Positions 26,913 through 35,679 of a stretch of 64,000 nt of DNA are shown here, piece after piece. Positions within the stretch are counted from its first letter, which is position 1; every line of letters starts with the position of its first letter. The translations under genes and the position numbers were made by a program. Source of the stretch: Thermohalobaculum sp039026375. GTDB taxonomy: Bacteria; Pseudomonadota; Alphaproteobacteria; Rhodobacterales; Rhodobacteraceae. The notes under the pieces are model-generated. The model was not told where the DNA came from. It saw only the letters and a list, made by a program, of their open reading frames with translations, and made no database searches. Location: the NCBI GenBank assembly GCA_039026375.1, contig JBCCML010000006.1, positions 62,001 to 126,000 on the forward strand. The letters are read 5' to 3'.

Positions 26913-27872
26913 ATGACCGATATCTCAGCGCCAGCGCCCGCAAACGCCGCCTCGGAAGAGGCGGGCTTGGGCGACTATGTCAAACTTTTGAAACCACGGG
27001 TGATGTCGCTGGTGGTCTTCACCGCGTTGGCGGGGATCATGGCAGCCCCGGGTGATGTGCACCCGATCCTGGGCTTCGCCATGCTCCTCTGCATTGCCGT
27101 GGGGGCCGGCGCCGCGGGCGCTTTGAACATGTGGTACGATGCCGACATCGACGCGCAAATGGCGCGAACAGTCGGGCGTCCTGTCCCAACGGGGCGGGTG
27201 GAGCCGGGGGAGGCCCTGGCCCTTGGCATTGGACTCAGCCTGATTTCTGTGCCGCTGCTGGCGCTCTTTGCTAATCTGCTGGCCGCGTTGTTCCTGGCGT
27301 TCACCATCTTCTTCTATGCGGTGGTCTACACGATCTATCTGAAGCGTTCGACGCCACAGAATATCGTAATTGGGGGCTTGGCTGGTGCCTTTCCTCCGGC
27401 GATTGGCTGGCTGGCCGTGACGGGTGAGTTGAGCGCGGCGCCGGTGCTGATGGTTATGATCATCTTCCTGTGGACGCCGCCGCACTTCTGGGCGTTGGCA
27501 CTGTTCAGGACGGGCGACTATGCCCGCGTCGACGTGCCCATGATGCCGGTCGTGGCGGGCGCTGCCTCCACGCGTCGGCAGATCTTCTGGTACTCGGTGC
27601 TGATGACGGTGTTTGCAATCCTGCCAGCCTTCACTGTCGCCGGTGGGCCGATCTACTTGGTCGTTGCCAGCCTTGCCAGCGCCCGCTTTCTTTTAGAGGC
27701 ATGGCGCGTCGGACGCCGGACCGAGGAGATGGCCAAGGCCGACAGCCACGCCAGAGAAAAGCGGCTTTTCGGCATCTCGATCGCCTATCTCTTCGCCATC
27801 TTCGGGGCTATGATCGCGGACGCGGTACTGCGCGGATTGATCGGCGATTTTGGCTGGCCGGTTTGGCTCTAA
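26913..27872 (+). CDS. ctaB: Heme O synthase (protoheme IX farnesyltransferase)
   Basis: 319 residues with about nine hydrophobic segments. UbiA-family prenyl-diphosphate-binding motifs are NMWYDADIDAQMARTVGRPVP (~residue 75; contains N-x-x-x-D-x-x-x-D) and YTIYLKRSTPQNIVIGGLAGA. It adds a farnesyl group to heme b to make heme O for the aa3 oxidase. It follows ctaC by 30 bases and precedes the small membrane protein gene by 12 bases. Confidence 0.95.
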   Translation: MTDISAPAPANAASEEAGLGDYVKLLKPRVMSLVVFTALAGIMAAPGDVHPILGFAMLLCIAVGAGAAGALNMWYDADIDAQMARTVGRPVPTGRVEPGEALALGIGLSLISVPLLALFANLLAALFLAFTIFFYAVVYTIYLKRSTPQNIVIGGLAGAFPPAIGWLAVTGELSAAPVLMVMIIFLWTPPHFWALALFRTGDYARVDVPMMPVVAGAASTRRQIFWYSVLMTVFAILPAFTVAGGPIYLVVASLASARFLLEAWRVGRRTEEMAKADSHAREKRLFGISIAYLFAIFGAMIADAVLRGLIGDFGWPVWL

Positions 27873-27884
27873 CGAGGACTTTAG

Positions 27885-28070
27885 ATGGTTGAACGTCAGC
27901 ACGAACTGCATGGACGCCGCCAGGGGCGGAACCTGGGGGTTGTGTCCATTCTGGCCGGGGTGGCAGTCCTGTTGTTTGCCGTCACGATCATCAAACTGGG
28001 TGAGAATGTCGGCAACCCCACCAGCGGCGCATCCTGGGGCGAAAGCCTGCAGCAGTGGATGAGTGAGTGA
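27885..28070 (+). CDS. Small single-span membrane protein of the cta operon (CtaF/CoxF-like)
   Basis: 61 residues: a basic N-terminus (ERQHELHGRRQGRN), one transmembrane helix (VVSILAGVAVLLFAVTIIKL, ~residues 19-38) and a short polar tail. A small ORF in this slot between ctaB and ctaG is usual in alphaproteobacterial oxidase operons and is often named CoxF or left hypothetical. The stop overlaps the ctaG start as GTGA, indicating translational coupling. A role in oxidase assembly is inferred from position only. Confidence 0.8.
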   Translation: MVERQHELHGRRQGRNLGVVSILAGVAVLLFAVTIIKLGENVGNPTSGASWGESLQQWMSE

Positions 28071-28660
28071 GCGAGCATCCCGACACTCCAGTGACGCGGT
28101 CACACCGCAAAACGCTGATCCCGATCATCGGCGTCGTGCTGGGCATGACGGCAATGGCCTGGGCGGCCGTGCCGCTTTATGACCTGTTCTGCCGGGTAAC
28201 CGGGTATGGTGGCACGACACAGCAGGTAGCCAGCGCCTCAGACCGCGTACTGGATCAGTCGGTAACGGTACGCTTTGATGCGTCGCTATCGAACGAGATG
28301 GCGTGGGAGTTTTCGCCCAGCCAAACGTCGATGGAAGTGCGGATTGGTGAAACGGGCCTGGCGTTCTACGAGGCGTACAACCCAACCAGCCGGCCCATAA
28401 CCGGTACGGCCAGCTTTAATGTGACCCCGCTGTCGGTCGGTGGCTACTTTGCCAAGATCGAGTGCTTCTGCTTCCAGGAGCAGACGCTGCAGCCCGGCGA
28501 ACGGGTCCAGATGCCGGTCACTTTCTATGTCGATCCCGACATGGTCGATGACGCGACAACCGCCCGGGTGCACACGATCACCCTGTCCTACACCTTCTTC
28601 GAGACCGAGCCCGCAGAAGCGGCGGTGGTCCCGTCAGAGACGGCCGCGAGGGGCGGCTGA
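28067..28660 (+). CDS. ctaG: Cytochrome c oxidase copper-delivery protein CtaG (Cox11)
   Basis: 197 residues with GTG start overlapping the previous stop. It has a single N-terminal transmembrane anchor (TLIPIIGVVLGMTAMAWAAV) followed by PLYDLFCRVTGYGGT and an Ig-like periplasmic domain carrying the Cu(I)-binding CFCFQEQTL motif (~residue 135). Cox11 inserts CuB into subunit I. It lies between the small cta protein and ctaE, as expected. Confidence 0.95.
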   Translation: MSEHPDTPVTRSHRKTLIPIIGVVLGMTAMAWAAVPLYDLFCRVTGYGGTTQQVASASDRVLDQSVTVRFDASLSNEMAWEFSPSQTSMEVRIGETGLAFYEAYNPTSRPITGTASFNVTPLSVGGYFAKIECFCFQEQTLQPGERVQMPVTFYVDPDMVDDATTARVHTITLSYTFFETEPAEAAVVPSETAARGG

Positions 28661-28674
28661 TACCGGAGGCAAAG

Positions 28675-29553
28675 ATGGCCCACGAGAAAAACCACGACTA
28701 TCACATCATCGACCCCAGCCCTTGGCCGCTTCTGGGGTCCTTCGGGGCGGTGGTGATGTTGTCGGGTGCGGTGCTGATGATCTCGCCCAATGCGGGGGAG
28801 ATGCAACAGCCCTGGATGTTCATCACCGGGCTGGCAATCGTTCTGTTCACCATGTTCTCGTGGTGGCGTGCGGTCGTTGCCGAAGGCGAGGGCGGTATCG
28901 ATCACACCCCGGTCGTCCGGTTGGGACTGCGCATGGGGTTCATCTTGTTCGTCATGTCCGAGGTGATGTTCTTTGCCGCCTGGTTCTGGGCATTCTTCAA
29001 ATTTGCGATCTTCCCAATGGTGGACGTCAGCCTGACGGCAGGCGAGTTGTCCGCGATGGGCATTGATCCGGTGGCGTTAACGATGCCGACGGCGGACGGG
29101 CCCAGCGCCGTTTGGCCGCCCCAGGGGGTCGAGACCTTCGATCCCTGGGACCTGCCGCTGATCAACACGCTGATCCTGCTGCTGTCCGGCTGTACCGTGA
29201 CGTGGGCGCACCATGCGCTGATCGAAGACGAGCGTCCGGGTTTGGTGATGGGCTTGCTCTGCACCTGCCTACTGGGTGGCGTCTTCACGCTGTTCCAGGC
29301 CTACGAGTACACCCACGCAGCGTTTGCGTTCAGCGGCAACGTCTACGGCGCTGTCTTCTACATGGCCACCGGCTTTCACGGCTTCCACGTGCTGGTCGGC
29401 ACCATCTTCCTATTGGTCTGCCTGATCCGCGCCCGAATGGGTCACTTCAAGCCTGACCAGCACGTCGGCTTCGAGGCGGCTGCCTGGTACTGGCACTTCG
29501 TGGACGTGGTCTGGCTTTTCCTGTTTGCCTGCGTCTACATCTGGGCCGCCTGA
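28675..29553 (+). CDS. ctaE: Cytochrome c oxidase subunit III
   Basis: 292 residues with seven predicted helices. Signature stretches include HDYHIIDPSPWPLLGSFGA at the start, MSEVMFFAAWFWAFFKFAIFP, TVTWAHHALIEDERPG, TGFHGFHVLVGTIFLL and the terminal AAWYWHFVDVVWLFLFACVYIW. These match heme-copper oxidase subunit III. An intrinsic terminator follows the stop codon, so surf1 may be partly separated transcriptionally. Confidence 0.96.
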   Translation: MAHEKNHDYHIIDPSPWPLLGSFGAVVMLSGAVLMISPNAGEMQQPWMFITGLAIVLFTMFSWWRAVVAEGEGGIDHTPVVRLGLRMGFILFVMSEVMFFAAWFWAFFKFAIFPMVDVSLTAGELSAMGIDPVALTMPTADGPSAVWPPQGVETFDPWDLPLINTLILLLSGCTVTWAHHALIEDERPGLVMGLLCTCLLGGVFTLFQAYEYTHAAFAFSGNVYGAVFYMATGFHGFHVLVGTIFLLVCLIRARMGHFKPDQHVGFEAAAWYWHFVDVVWLFLFACVYIWAA

Positions 29554-29575
29554 TCTACAGTCGGTGAACTTTGTG

Positions 29576-29606
29576 CCGCCGCGCCCCAGGCGCGGCGGTT
29601 TCTATT
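29576..29606 (+). terminator. Intrinsic terminator after ctaE
   Basis: Ten-base-pair GC stem (CCGCCGCGCC / GGCGCGGCGG) with a three-base loop, followed by TTTCTATTT. It sits between ctaE and surf1, so it may attenuate rather than fully stop transcription into surf1. Confidence 0.7.
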
Positions 29607-29619
29607 TCGGAGGACCATC

Positions 29620-30327
29620 TTGGCCGGTCGGAAAGGTGCCATCGCCCCCATCGTGATCGGCGTGGTTGGTTGCGCGATCTTGGTGATTCTGGGCACCTGG
29701 CAGGTCGAACGCCTGGCCTGGAAAGAAGGTTTGATCGCTGAGCTAGAGGCCCGTCTGGCCGCTGATCCGGTGCCGCTGCCGGCGACACCTGAAACCGAGC
29801 GGGACCAAAACCTGCGGGTCGGTGTCACCGGCACAATCCTGCCCGAAGAGCTTCACGTGCTGACCTCGATCAAGAATGTGGGCCCGGGCTTTCGCGTCAT
29901 CTCTCCAATGGAACTGGACGACGGGCGCCGCATCATGGTCGACATGGGATATGTGCGCGAGACGCTTAAGGACATCGCGACGCGTTCCGCTGACCCCAGG
30001 GCTTCCGGTGACGGCCTGCTGGGCGAGGTCGTGGGCGTCCTGCGCTGGCCCGAGCCGGATAGCTACGCGCCCCCACCCGACCAGAACCGCAAGATCTGGT
30101 TCGACCGTGTGGTGCCGGATATGGCGGCCGCCCTGGGGACAGAACCGATCCTGGTGATTGCCGAGCGCCATCCGCTGGATCAGGTGCCGCTACCGCGTCC
30201 GCCCGGGGTCGATCTGCCGAACCGGCACTTGGAATACGCGCTAACGTGGTTCGGCCTGGCCCTTGTCTGGGCGATCATGTCGATCGTCTGGTTGCGGCGC
30301 GAACTGCGCGCCCCGCGCAGCGCCTAG
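29620..30327 (+). CDS. SURF1 family cytochrome oxidase biogenesis protein
   Basis: 235 residues beginning with TTG at 29620, with CGGAGG 6 bases upstream and no better start. Two transmembrane helices bracket a periplasmic domain: IVIGVVGCAILVILGTWQVERL at the N-terminus, with the SURF1-typical GTWQVERLAWKEGLIAELE, and a C-terminal ALTWFGLALVWAIMSIVWL preceded by NRHLEYA. It helps insert heme a into oxidase subunit I. It completes the cta block. Confidence 0.93.
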   Translation: MAGRKGAIAPIVIGVVGCAILVILGTWQVERLAWKEGLIAELEARLAADPVPLPATPETERDQNLRVGVTGTILPEELHVLTSIKNVGPGFRVISPMELDDGRRIMVDMGYVRETLKDIATRSADPRASGDGLLGEVVGVLRWPEPDSYAPPPDQNRKIWFDRVVPDMAAALGTEPILVIAERHPLDQVPLPRPPGVDLPNRHLEYALTWFGLALVWAIMSIVWLRRELRAPRSA

Positions 30328-30410
30328 GCGACGCACCCGAAACCCGCGAAAGACCCTTTGCCAGTGCCCGACCGCTGCGCTAGGGACGGGGGCCAATCAA
30401 TGGGGCAGGC

Positions 30411-31805
30411 ATGCGCTACATCTCCACGCGCGGCGAGGCGCCAGCGCTGAATTTTGAAGAGACGATGCTGACCGGGCTGGCCCGGGACGGCGGCCTTTAC
30501 GTGCCCGAGACGGTGCCCGTCCTGCCGCCAGACCAGATCGCAGGGTTTGCCGGTCAGTCCTACGAGGCGGTGGCGGCAGCGGTGATGCAACCCTTCATCG
30601 GCGATACGTTCACACCGGACGCGTTTCGCCAGTTGATCGATCAGGCCTACCAGGGCTTCGGCCATCCGGCGCGCGCGCCCATGGTTCAGACCGACAACAA
30701 CGAATGGATCCTGGAACTGCACCACGGGCCAACCCTGGCCTTCAAGGACTTCGCCCTGCAGCTGATCGGGCAGATGTTCGACCGGGTGCTGGCCCGGCGG
30801 GGACAGCAGATCTGCATCGTGGGGGCCACCTCGGGCGACACGGGCTCCGCCGCGATGGAGGCGTTCCGCGGGGCCGAAAATGTCGATGTCTTCTTCCTGC
30901 ACCCGGCGGGCCGGATCTCGGAAGTGCAGCGCCGCCAAATGACGACGCCCCGCGAAGACAATGTCCATGCCATCGCGTTGGAGGGCGACTTCGACGACTG
31001 CCAAGCCCGCGTAAAGGACATGTTCAACGACTTCGCCTTCCGCGATGAGATTGGGTTGGCCGCCGCCAACTCGATCAACTGGGCCCGGGTACTTGCGCAA
31101 GTCGTCTACTTCTTCACCTCGGCCGTGGCGCTCGGCGCCCCGCACCGGCCGGTCAACTTCACCGTGCCGACCGGCAATTTCGGGGACATATTCGCAGGTC
31201 ACATCGCGCGGCGGATGGGCCTGCCGATCCCGCAACTGGTGATCGCGACCAATGAAAACGACATTCTGCACCGGACGCTGCAAACCGGCCTCTCGCAGAA
31301 TACCGGTGTCACGCTGACCGTGGCACCGTCCATGGATATCCAGGTCAGCTCGAACTTCGAACGCCTGATTTTCGAGCTTTACGATCAGGACGGCGGCGCG
31401 GTTGCTCAGCTGATGGACGAACAGAAAACCGCAGGCTCCTTCCACCTGTCCCAGGGGGCGTGGCAGCGGTTCACCGATGGCTTCGGTTCCGGTCGTGCCG
31501 ACCGCACGGAAACCCTGGCCATGATCCGCCATGTCGTAGGCGAGGGCGGGCCGCTACTCTGTCCGCACACGGCCATCGGGGTCGCGGCTGCGCGCGCGGC
31601 CAATCCCGATCCGTCGGTGCCCATGGTCGTGCTGGGAACGGCCCATGCCGCGAAGTTCCCAGACGCCGTCGAAGAGGCCAGCGGCATCCGCCCGGCCTTG
31701 CCCGCGCGCATGGCCGACCTTTATCAGCGGACGGAGCGGTTGACGACGCTGCCCAACGACCTCGCCATCCTTGAAGATCACATTCGCCGGACCAGACGCA
31801 CATGA
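30411..31805 (+). CDS. thrC: Threonine synthase
   Basis: 464 residues. PLP-dependent conversion of O-phosphohomoserine to threonine. The PLP lysine is in GPTLAFKDFALQ (~residue 110), and the phosphate-binding loop is PTGNFGDIFAGHIA. The N-terminus MRYISTRGEAPALNFEE is typical of the long proteobacterial form. The stop overlaps the M16 peptidase start as ATGA. Confidence 0.96.
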   Translation: MRYISTRGEAPALNFEETMLTGLARDGGLYVPETVPVLPPDQIAGFAGQSYEAVAAAVMQPFIGDTFTPDAFRQLIDQAYQGFGHPARAPMVQTDNNEWILELHHGPTLAFKDFALQLIGQMFDRVLARRGQQICIVGATSGDTGSAAMEAFRGAENVDVFFLHPAGRISEVQRRQMTTPREDNVHAIALEGDFDDCQARVKDMFNDFAFRDEIGLAAANSINWARVLAQVVYFFTSAVALGAPHRPVNFTVPTGNFGDIFAGHIARRMGLPIPQLVIATNENDILHRTLQTGLSQNTGVTLTVAPSMDIQVSSNFERLIFELYDQDGGAVAQLMDEQKTAGSFHLSQGAWQRFTDGFGSGRADRTETLAMIRHVVGEGGPLLCPHTAIGVAAARAANPDPSVPMVVLGTAHAAKFPDAVEEASGIRPALPARMADLYQRTERLTTLPNDLAILEDHIRRTRRT

Positions 31806-33061
31806 CAGTCCAGATCCACCGCCTGCCAAACGGGCTGCGCATCGCCACCGAAAACATGCCCGGGCTGGCCTCGGCCTCGATCGGGGTCTGGGTAGACGCC
31901 GGGACCCGGGACGAGACGGCACCCGAAAATGGCATCGCCCATTTCCTGGAGCATATGGCCTTCAAGGGGACCGGGCGGCGCACGGCTCTTCAGATCGCCG
32001 AAGAGATTGAAGACGTCGGTGGTTACCTGAACGCCTACACTTCGCGCGAGCGCACGGCCTATTTCGCCCGTGTCCTGGGCGAGCATGGGGGTCTGGCGCT
32101 GGACATTCTGGCCGACATTCTGCGCAATCCAAGCCTGGAGCAGGGCGAGATCGAGACCGAGCGCGGCGTGATCCTGCAGGAGATCGGTCAAGTTCTGGAC
32201 ACCCCCGACGATGTGATCTTCGACTGGCTGCAGGAAACCGCCTATCCCGACCAGCCCATGGGCCGCGCCATTCTGGGTCCGCCCGAGCGGGTGCGCGCTT
32301 TCGGGCGCGGCGATCTGGTCAACTTCATTGGCCGCCACTACACGCCCGAGCGGATGATCCTGGCAGCGGCAGGCGATGTTGACCACGACGCGCTTTGCCG
32401 TCAGGCCGAGGCGCTGTTCGGCGATATGACGCCCGGGGCAGCCCCCCACAAGCAGCCCGGCGCCTATCGCGGGGGCGAGCGGCGCGAGGTCAAGGGGCTG
32501 GAACAGGCACACATGGCCCTGGCCCTGGAAGGGCCCAGCTATCGCGACCCTGACTATCACGCCGCCCAGATCGCCGCGTCCGTGATGGGCGGCGGCATGT
32601 CCTCGCGGCTGTTCCAGGAAGCGCGGGAGAAGCGCGGGCTCTGCTATACGATCTTCGCCCAGGGGGCGGCCTGGGCCGAGACCGGCGTGATGATGGTCTA
32701 TGCTGGTACAGGCGGCAAGGAGATCGGCGGCCTGGTGGACCTGACCGCGGCCGAACTGGCGCGGGCAGCCGGTGATTTCAGCGATAAAGAGGTCGACCGC
32801 GCCCGGGCGCAGACCAAGGCGGGTCTGGTAATGGGCCTGGAAAGCCCGTCGTCGCGGGCCGAGCGCATGGCCAATCAGATGGCGATCTGGGACCGCGTGA
32901 TCCCCCTGGAGGAGACACTGGCCCGCATCGATCAGGTCGATGCCGCGGCGGCGCGGCGCGTGCTGGGCCGCATCCTGACTTCTCCGCCGACGCTGGCGCT
33001 CTACGGTCCGGTGGCAGGGGCGCCCAGCGCCGGGGCTCTGGCCGAACGGTTGGCCGCCTGA
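31802..33061 (+). CDS. M16 family zinc peptidase (mitochondrial processing peptidase-like)
   Basis: 419 residues with the inverted zinc motif HFLEHMAFKGT (HxxEH, ~residue 50) and the downstream Glu in EIETERGVILQEIG. A second pseudo-symmetric half contains SVMGGGMSSRLFQEAREKRGLCYTI, typical of pitrilysin/MPP-beta relatives. It is translationally coupled to thrC (ATGA). The thrC-M16-GNAT order recurs in Rhodobacterales. Its natural substrate is unknown. Confidence 0.92.
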   Translation: MTVQIHRLPNGLRIATENMPGLASASIGVWVDAGTRDETAPENGIAHFLEHMAFKGTGRRTALQIAEEIEDVGGYLNAYTSRERTAYFARVLGEHGGLALDILADILRNPSLEQGEIETERGVILQEIGQVLDTPDDVIFDWLQETAYPDQPMGRAILGPPERVRAFGRGDLVNFIGRHYTPERMILAAAGDVDHDALCRQAEALFGDMTPGAAPHKQPGAYRGGERREVKGLEQAHMALALEGPSYRDPDYHAAQIAASVMGGGMSSRLFQEAREKRGLCYTIFAQGAAWAETGVMMVYAGTGGKEIGGLVDLTAAELARAAGDFSDKEVDRARAQTKAGLVMGLESPSSRAERMANQMAIWDRVIPLEETLARIDQVDAAAARRVLGRILTSPPTLALYGPVAGAPSAGALAERLAA

Positions 33062-33065
33062 ACGC

Positions 33066-33668
33066 ATGTTTGCCCGCCGCAGCCGACCCCGGATCGAAAT
33101 CGTCACCGATCGCCTGGTCCTGCGGCCCCCGCACCTCAAGGACTATGAAAGCTGGGCCGAGCTGCGCCGGACCAGCCGCGACTTCCTAGTGCCGTGGGAA
33201 CCCGGCTGGTCGCGCGATCACCTGAGCCTGCGGGCCTTTCGCAACCGGGTGGTCTGGGCGGACCGTGCCATTCGCCAGGGCGACGCGATGCCCTTGCTGC
33301 TGGTCGAACGCCAAAGCGACAAGGTCTTGGGCGGTCTGACGCTATCGAACATACGGCGCCAACCGGCCCAGGCCGGGACGCTGGGCTACTGGATCGGCCA
33401 GACCGTCGCGCGCCAGGGCTATATGTCCGAAGCGCTGCTGGCGTTGCGCGACTATGCCTTTAGCGAGCTGGACCTCTCGCGGCTGGAGGCCGCCTGCCTG
33501 CCCGAGAACGATGCCTCCCGCCGCCTGCTGGAGCGTTGCCACTTCAAGTATGAGGGCGTCGCCCAGGCCTACTTGCAGATCAACGGGCGCTGGCGAAACC
33601 ATGTGCTCTATGCTGCGCTGCGCACCGATCGCCGTGGCCGGGTGGAAGGCGAGCCAGCCGGCGCTTAA
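33066..33668 (+). CDS. GNAT N-acetyltransferase, RimJ/RimL type
   Basis: 200 residues. The N-terminal ITDRLVLRPPHLKDYESWAELR-like region, the acetyl-CoA binding segment GYWIGQTVARQGYMSEALLAL (~residue 105) and LEAACLPENDASRRLLERCHF (~140) fit the RimJ/RimL branch, which acetylates the N-termini of ribosomal proteins or small molecules. It starts 4 bases after the M16 peptidase stop. Confidence 0.9.
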   Translation: MFARRSRPRIEIVTDRLVLRPPHLKDYESWAELRRTSRDFLVPWEPGWSRDHLSLRAFRNRVVWADRAIRQGDAMPLLLVERQSDKVLGGLTLSNIRRQPAQAGTLGYWIGQTVARQGYMSEALLALRDYAFSELDLSRLEAACLPENDASRRLLERCHFKYEGVAQAYLQINGRWRNHVLYAALRTDRRGRVEGEPAGA

Positions 33669-33686
33669 CCGGCCCCAAAAAATCCC

Positions 33687-34268
33687 TCAGGCGTGACCGC
33701 CGGCACCCAGCAGACGCGGATCCACTCCCAGCTTGGCCAGCGCGCGGTCCCACTTGCCCTTTTGGTCGCTGCCGTAGAGTAGGTCGTCATCGGGGGCACA
33801 GTGCAGCCAGCCATTCATCTGCAGTTCGTTCTCCAACTGCCCGGGCGCCCATCCGGCATAACCAAGCGCGACAATGGCCTGGTTCGGTCCCTGGCCCGCG
33901 GCAATCGCCTGCAGCACGTCTAGCGTTGCCGTCATCGACGTTCCCTGATCGACGCAGAGCGTGGCCTGTTCGGCAAAGTAATCGGCCGAATGCAGCACGA
34001 AACCGCGCCCGGTCTCGACCGGGCCGCCAAAATGTACGGGCCGTGGCGCCGCGGTGCCCGCCAGCGGGATCTCCAGCTTCTGGAACAGATCTTCCCAGAC
34101 CAGGTCCTGGGTCGTCTTGTTCAGGATCAGGCCCATGGCCCCGTCTTCCGAATGTGCGCACATGTAGACCAGCGCGCGCTGAAATCGGCTGTCCTGCATT
34201 CCCGGCATGGCGATCAGGATCTGACCGTCCAGAAACTGAGTCGTGTCGCCGTCGGAAGCCTCTGTCAT
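33687..34268 (-). CDS. YqgE/AlgH family protein
   Basis: 193 residues. The family signature FLDGQILIAMPGMQDSRFQRALVYMCAHSEDGAMGLILNK is intact, with a C-terminal GYAGWAPGQLENELQMNGWL. Structures of this family resemble a small alpha/beta fold, but the function is unknown. It is convergent with the GNAT gene and divergent from the DsbD-N-like gene. Confidence 0.93.
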   Translation of the reverse strand: MTEASDGDTTQFLDGQILIAMPGMQDSRFQRALVYMCAHSEDGAMGLILNKTTQDLVWEDLFQKLEIPLAGTAAPRPVHFGGPVETGRGFVLHSADYFAEQATLCVDQGTSMTATLDVLQAIAAGQGPNQAIVALGYAGWAPGQLENELQMNGWLHCAPDDDLLYGSDQKGKWDRALAKLGVDPRLLGAGGHA

Positions 34269-34345
34269 TGGTTAAGTTTGCCTTTGCTGCGCCGCGCAAT
34301 CAAGAAGTCGCGAGGGTGGTTGCACCGGGTCGGCGAATTTCAGAT

Positions 34346-35191
34346 ATGGTGTCGATGAACAGCACCGGCACATTCAAATCCCTTGCGGCCGCGGCCCTGG
34401 TCGCGCTGACCCTGCCTGCGGTTGGGATGGCGCAAAGCATCGTCTCAACGGGGCAGTCCTTTGTATCGGCCCATCTGTTGCCAGGCAGCCGGCAGGAGGA
34501 TGGATCGCGCCTTGCCGGCCTGCGCCTGACCATGACGCCGGGGTGGAAAACCTATTGGCGCACGCCCGGACAGGCGGGCATTCCGCCCAAGATGGACTGG
34601 ACGGCCTCGCGGAACGTGGCCACGGTCGAGGTGCTGTGGCCGCGGCCATACATCTTTATGAGTTTTGGCATGCGCACGGTCGGCTACGAAGACGAGGTCG
34701 TCCTGCCGCTGCACGTGACGCCCGTGGACCCGGACCAGCCCATTCACCTGTCTCTGACGGCTGAGTTGGGCGTGTGCGAGGAGATCTGCGTGCTAGAGGC
34801 CGTCACCGTCGCTGAGGATATCGCCGCCGATCTGCGGCCTATCGGGTACCGCCAGATCCGCCGGGCCATGCGCGCCGTGCCGGTCCCGGCGGCGACGACC
34901 GACGTGCACCTGGTGGCCTGCAGCATTACCGGGCAGGGCGATCGCCGGCAGCTGAACGTGCAGCTGAGCTCGCCCCATTTCGATGACATGCCTGAAGTAC
35001 TGGTCGAAGGCTCGAACAAGGTCTGGGTCTACATGTACGAGACGTCGATGGACGGGGCGGACGTGACCATCAGTGCCGATTTGCAATTGCCAGGCTCGAT
35101 ATCCTGGGTGGATCGCTCAGCGCTTCGGTTCACGGTGCTGGGGGCAGACTACGCCGCCGACATTCAGGGCTGCATCCCCACCGCGGGTTGA
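34346..35191 (+). CDS. Exported DsbD N-domain-like protein (protein-disulfide reductase domain)
   Basis: 281 residues from ATG 34346 (ATG 34355 is equally possible; no clear RBS). The frame is open far upstream over yqgE, but that is an antisense shadow. A signal peptide (LAAAALVALTLPAVGMAQ) is followed by a beta-rich domain with the family pattern GLRLTMTPGWKTYWRTPGQAG and AELGVCEEICVLE (two Cys spaced by three). This matches the DsbD-alpha-like domain found in c-type cytochrome and DsbD systems; a role in periplasmic thiol-disulfide exchange is inferred. Its 3' end overlaps mmcB by 28 bases, tail to tail. Confidence 0.8.
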   Translation: MVSMNSTGTFKSLAAAALVALTLPAVGMAQSIVSTGQSFVSAHLLPGSRQEDGSRLAGLRLTMTPGWKTYWRTPGQAGIPPKMDWTASRNVATVEVLWPRPYIFMSFGMRTVGYEDEVVLPLHVTPVDPDQPIHLSLTAELGVCEEICVLEAVTVAEDIAADLRPIGYRQIRRAMRAVPVPAATTDVHLVACSITGQGDRRQLNVQLSSPHFDDMPEVLVEGSNKVWVYMYETSMDGADVTISADLQLPGSISWVDRSALRFTVLGADYAADIQGCIPTAG

Positions 35192-35610
35192 GCCGCGCGG
35201 GACAACCGCTCCGCCGCTAACCGGGCAAACCTCAGCAGGATTGCCTTGCGCCGCGCGGCGGCCAACCCTTCCTCGGGCGCCTCGCGCAGGATCTCACCGC
35301 CCCAGGCATCGGCCCGGATCAGGCCGTGGTCCCAGGGCAGGATATCTTCCGGAAAACTGTCCGGCACGGCGAAGAACAGCCGGTCGCACCAGTCTAGATA
35401 CTCCGGCCACTTGGCGTCTGCATGAAAGTCGGCGCGGCTGGACTTGACCTCGACGCACCAAATCTCGCCGCGTGGACCCAGGGCGCAGACATCCATGCGC
35501 CGCCCTGTGCGCACGGGAAATTCAGTCAGGGTGGCAAAGCCTAACTCGCCCATCAGGCGGCAGACGCCACGGGCCAGGAGCACGCCCGGCTTTTCAATCA
35601 CTGCAGACAT
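35164..35610 (-). CDS. mmcB: MmcB family DNA repair protein
   Basis: 148 residues. The restriction-endonuclease-like core shows VRTGRRMDVCALGPRGEIWCVEVKSSRADFHADAKWPEYLDWCDRLFFAV, i.e. an alternating D ... ExK metal-binding pattern. MmcB was described in Caulobacter as an SOS-linked, ImuABC-associated protein needed for mitomycin C survival, and homologues are spread in alphaproteobacteria. No lexA/imu genes are adjacent here. It overlaps the 3' end of the upstream convergent gene. Confidence 0.88.
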   Translation of the reverse strand: MSAVIEKPGVLLARGVCRLMGELGFATLTEFPVRTGRRMDVCALGPRGEIWCVEVKSSRADFHADAKWPEYLDWCDRLFFAVPDSFPEDILPWDHGLIRADAWGGEILREAPEEGLAAARRKAILLRFARLAAERLSRAAQPAVGMQP

Positions 35611-35679
35611 GGCGCCAGACTAGAACAAATACCGAACAAATGCTAACGATTCGACAGCGTGTGCGCCCAGCCCATCTGC

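Noticed and set aside
31778..33139. 453-residue minus-strand open frame opposite the M16 peptidase
   Set aside because: Antisense of a well-supported gene with the HxxEH motif; no coding signature of its own.
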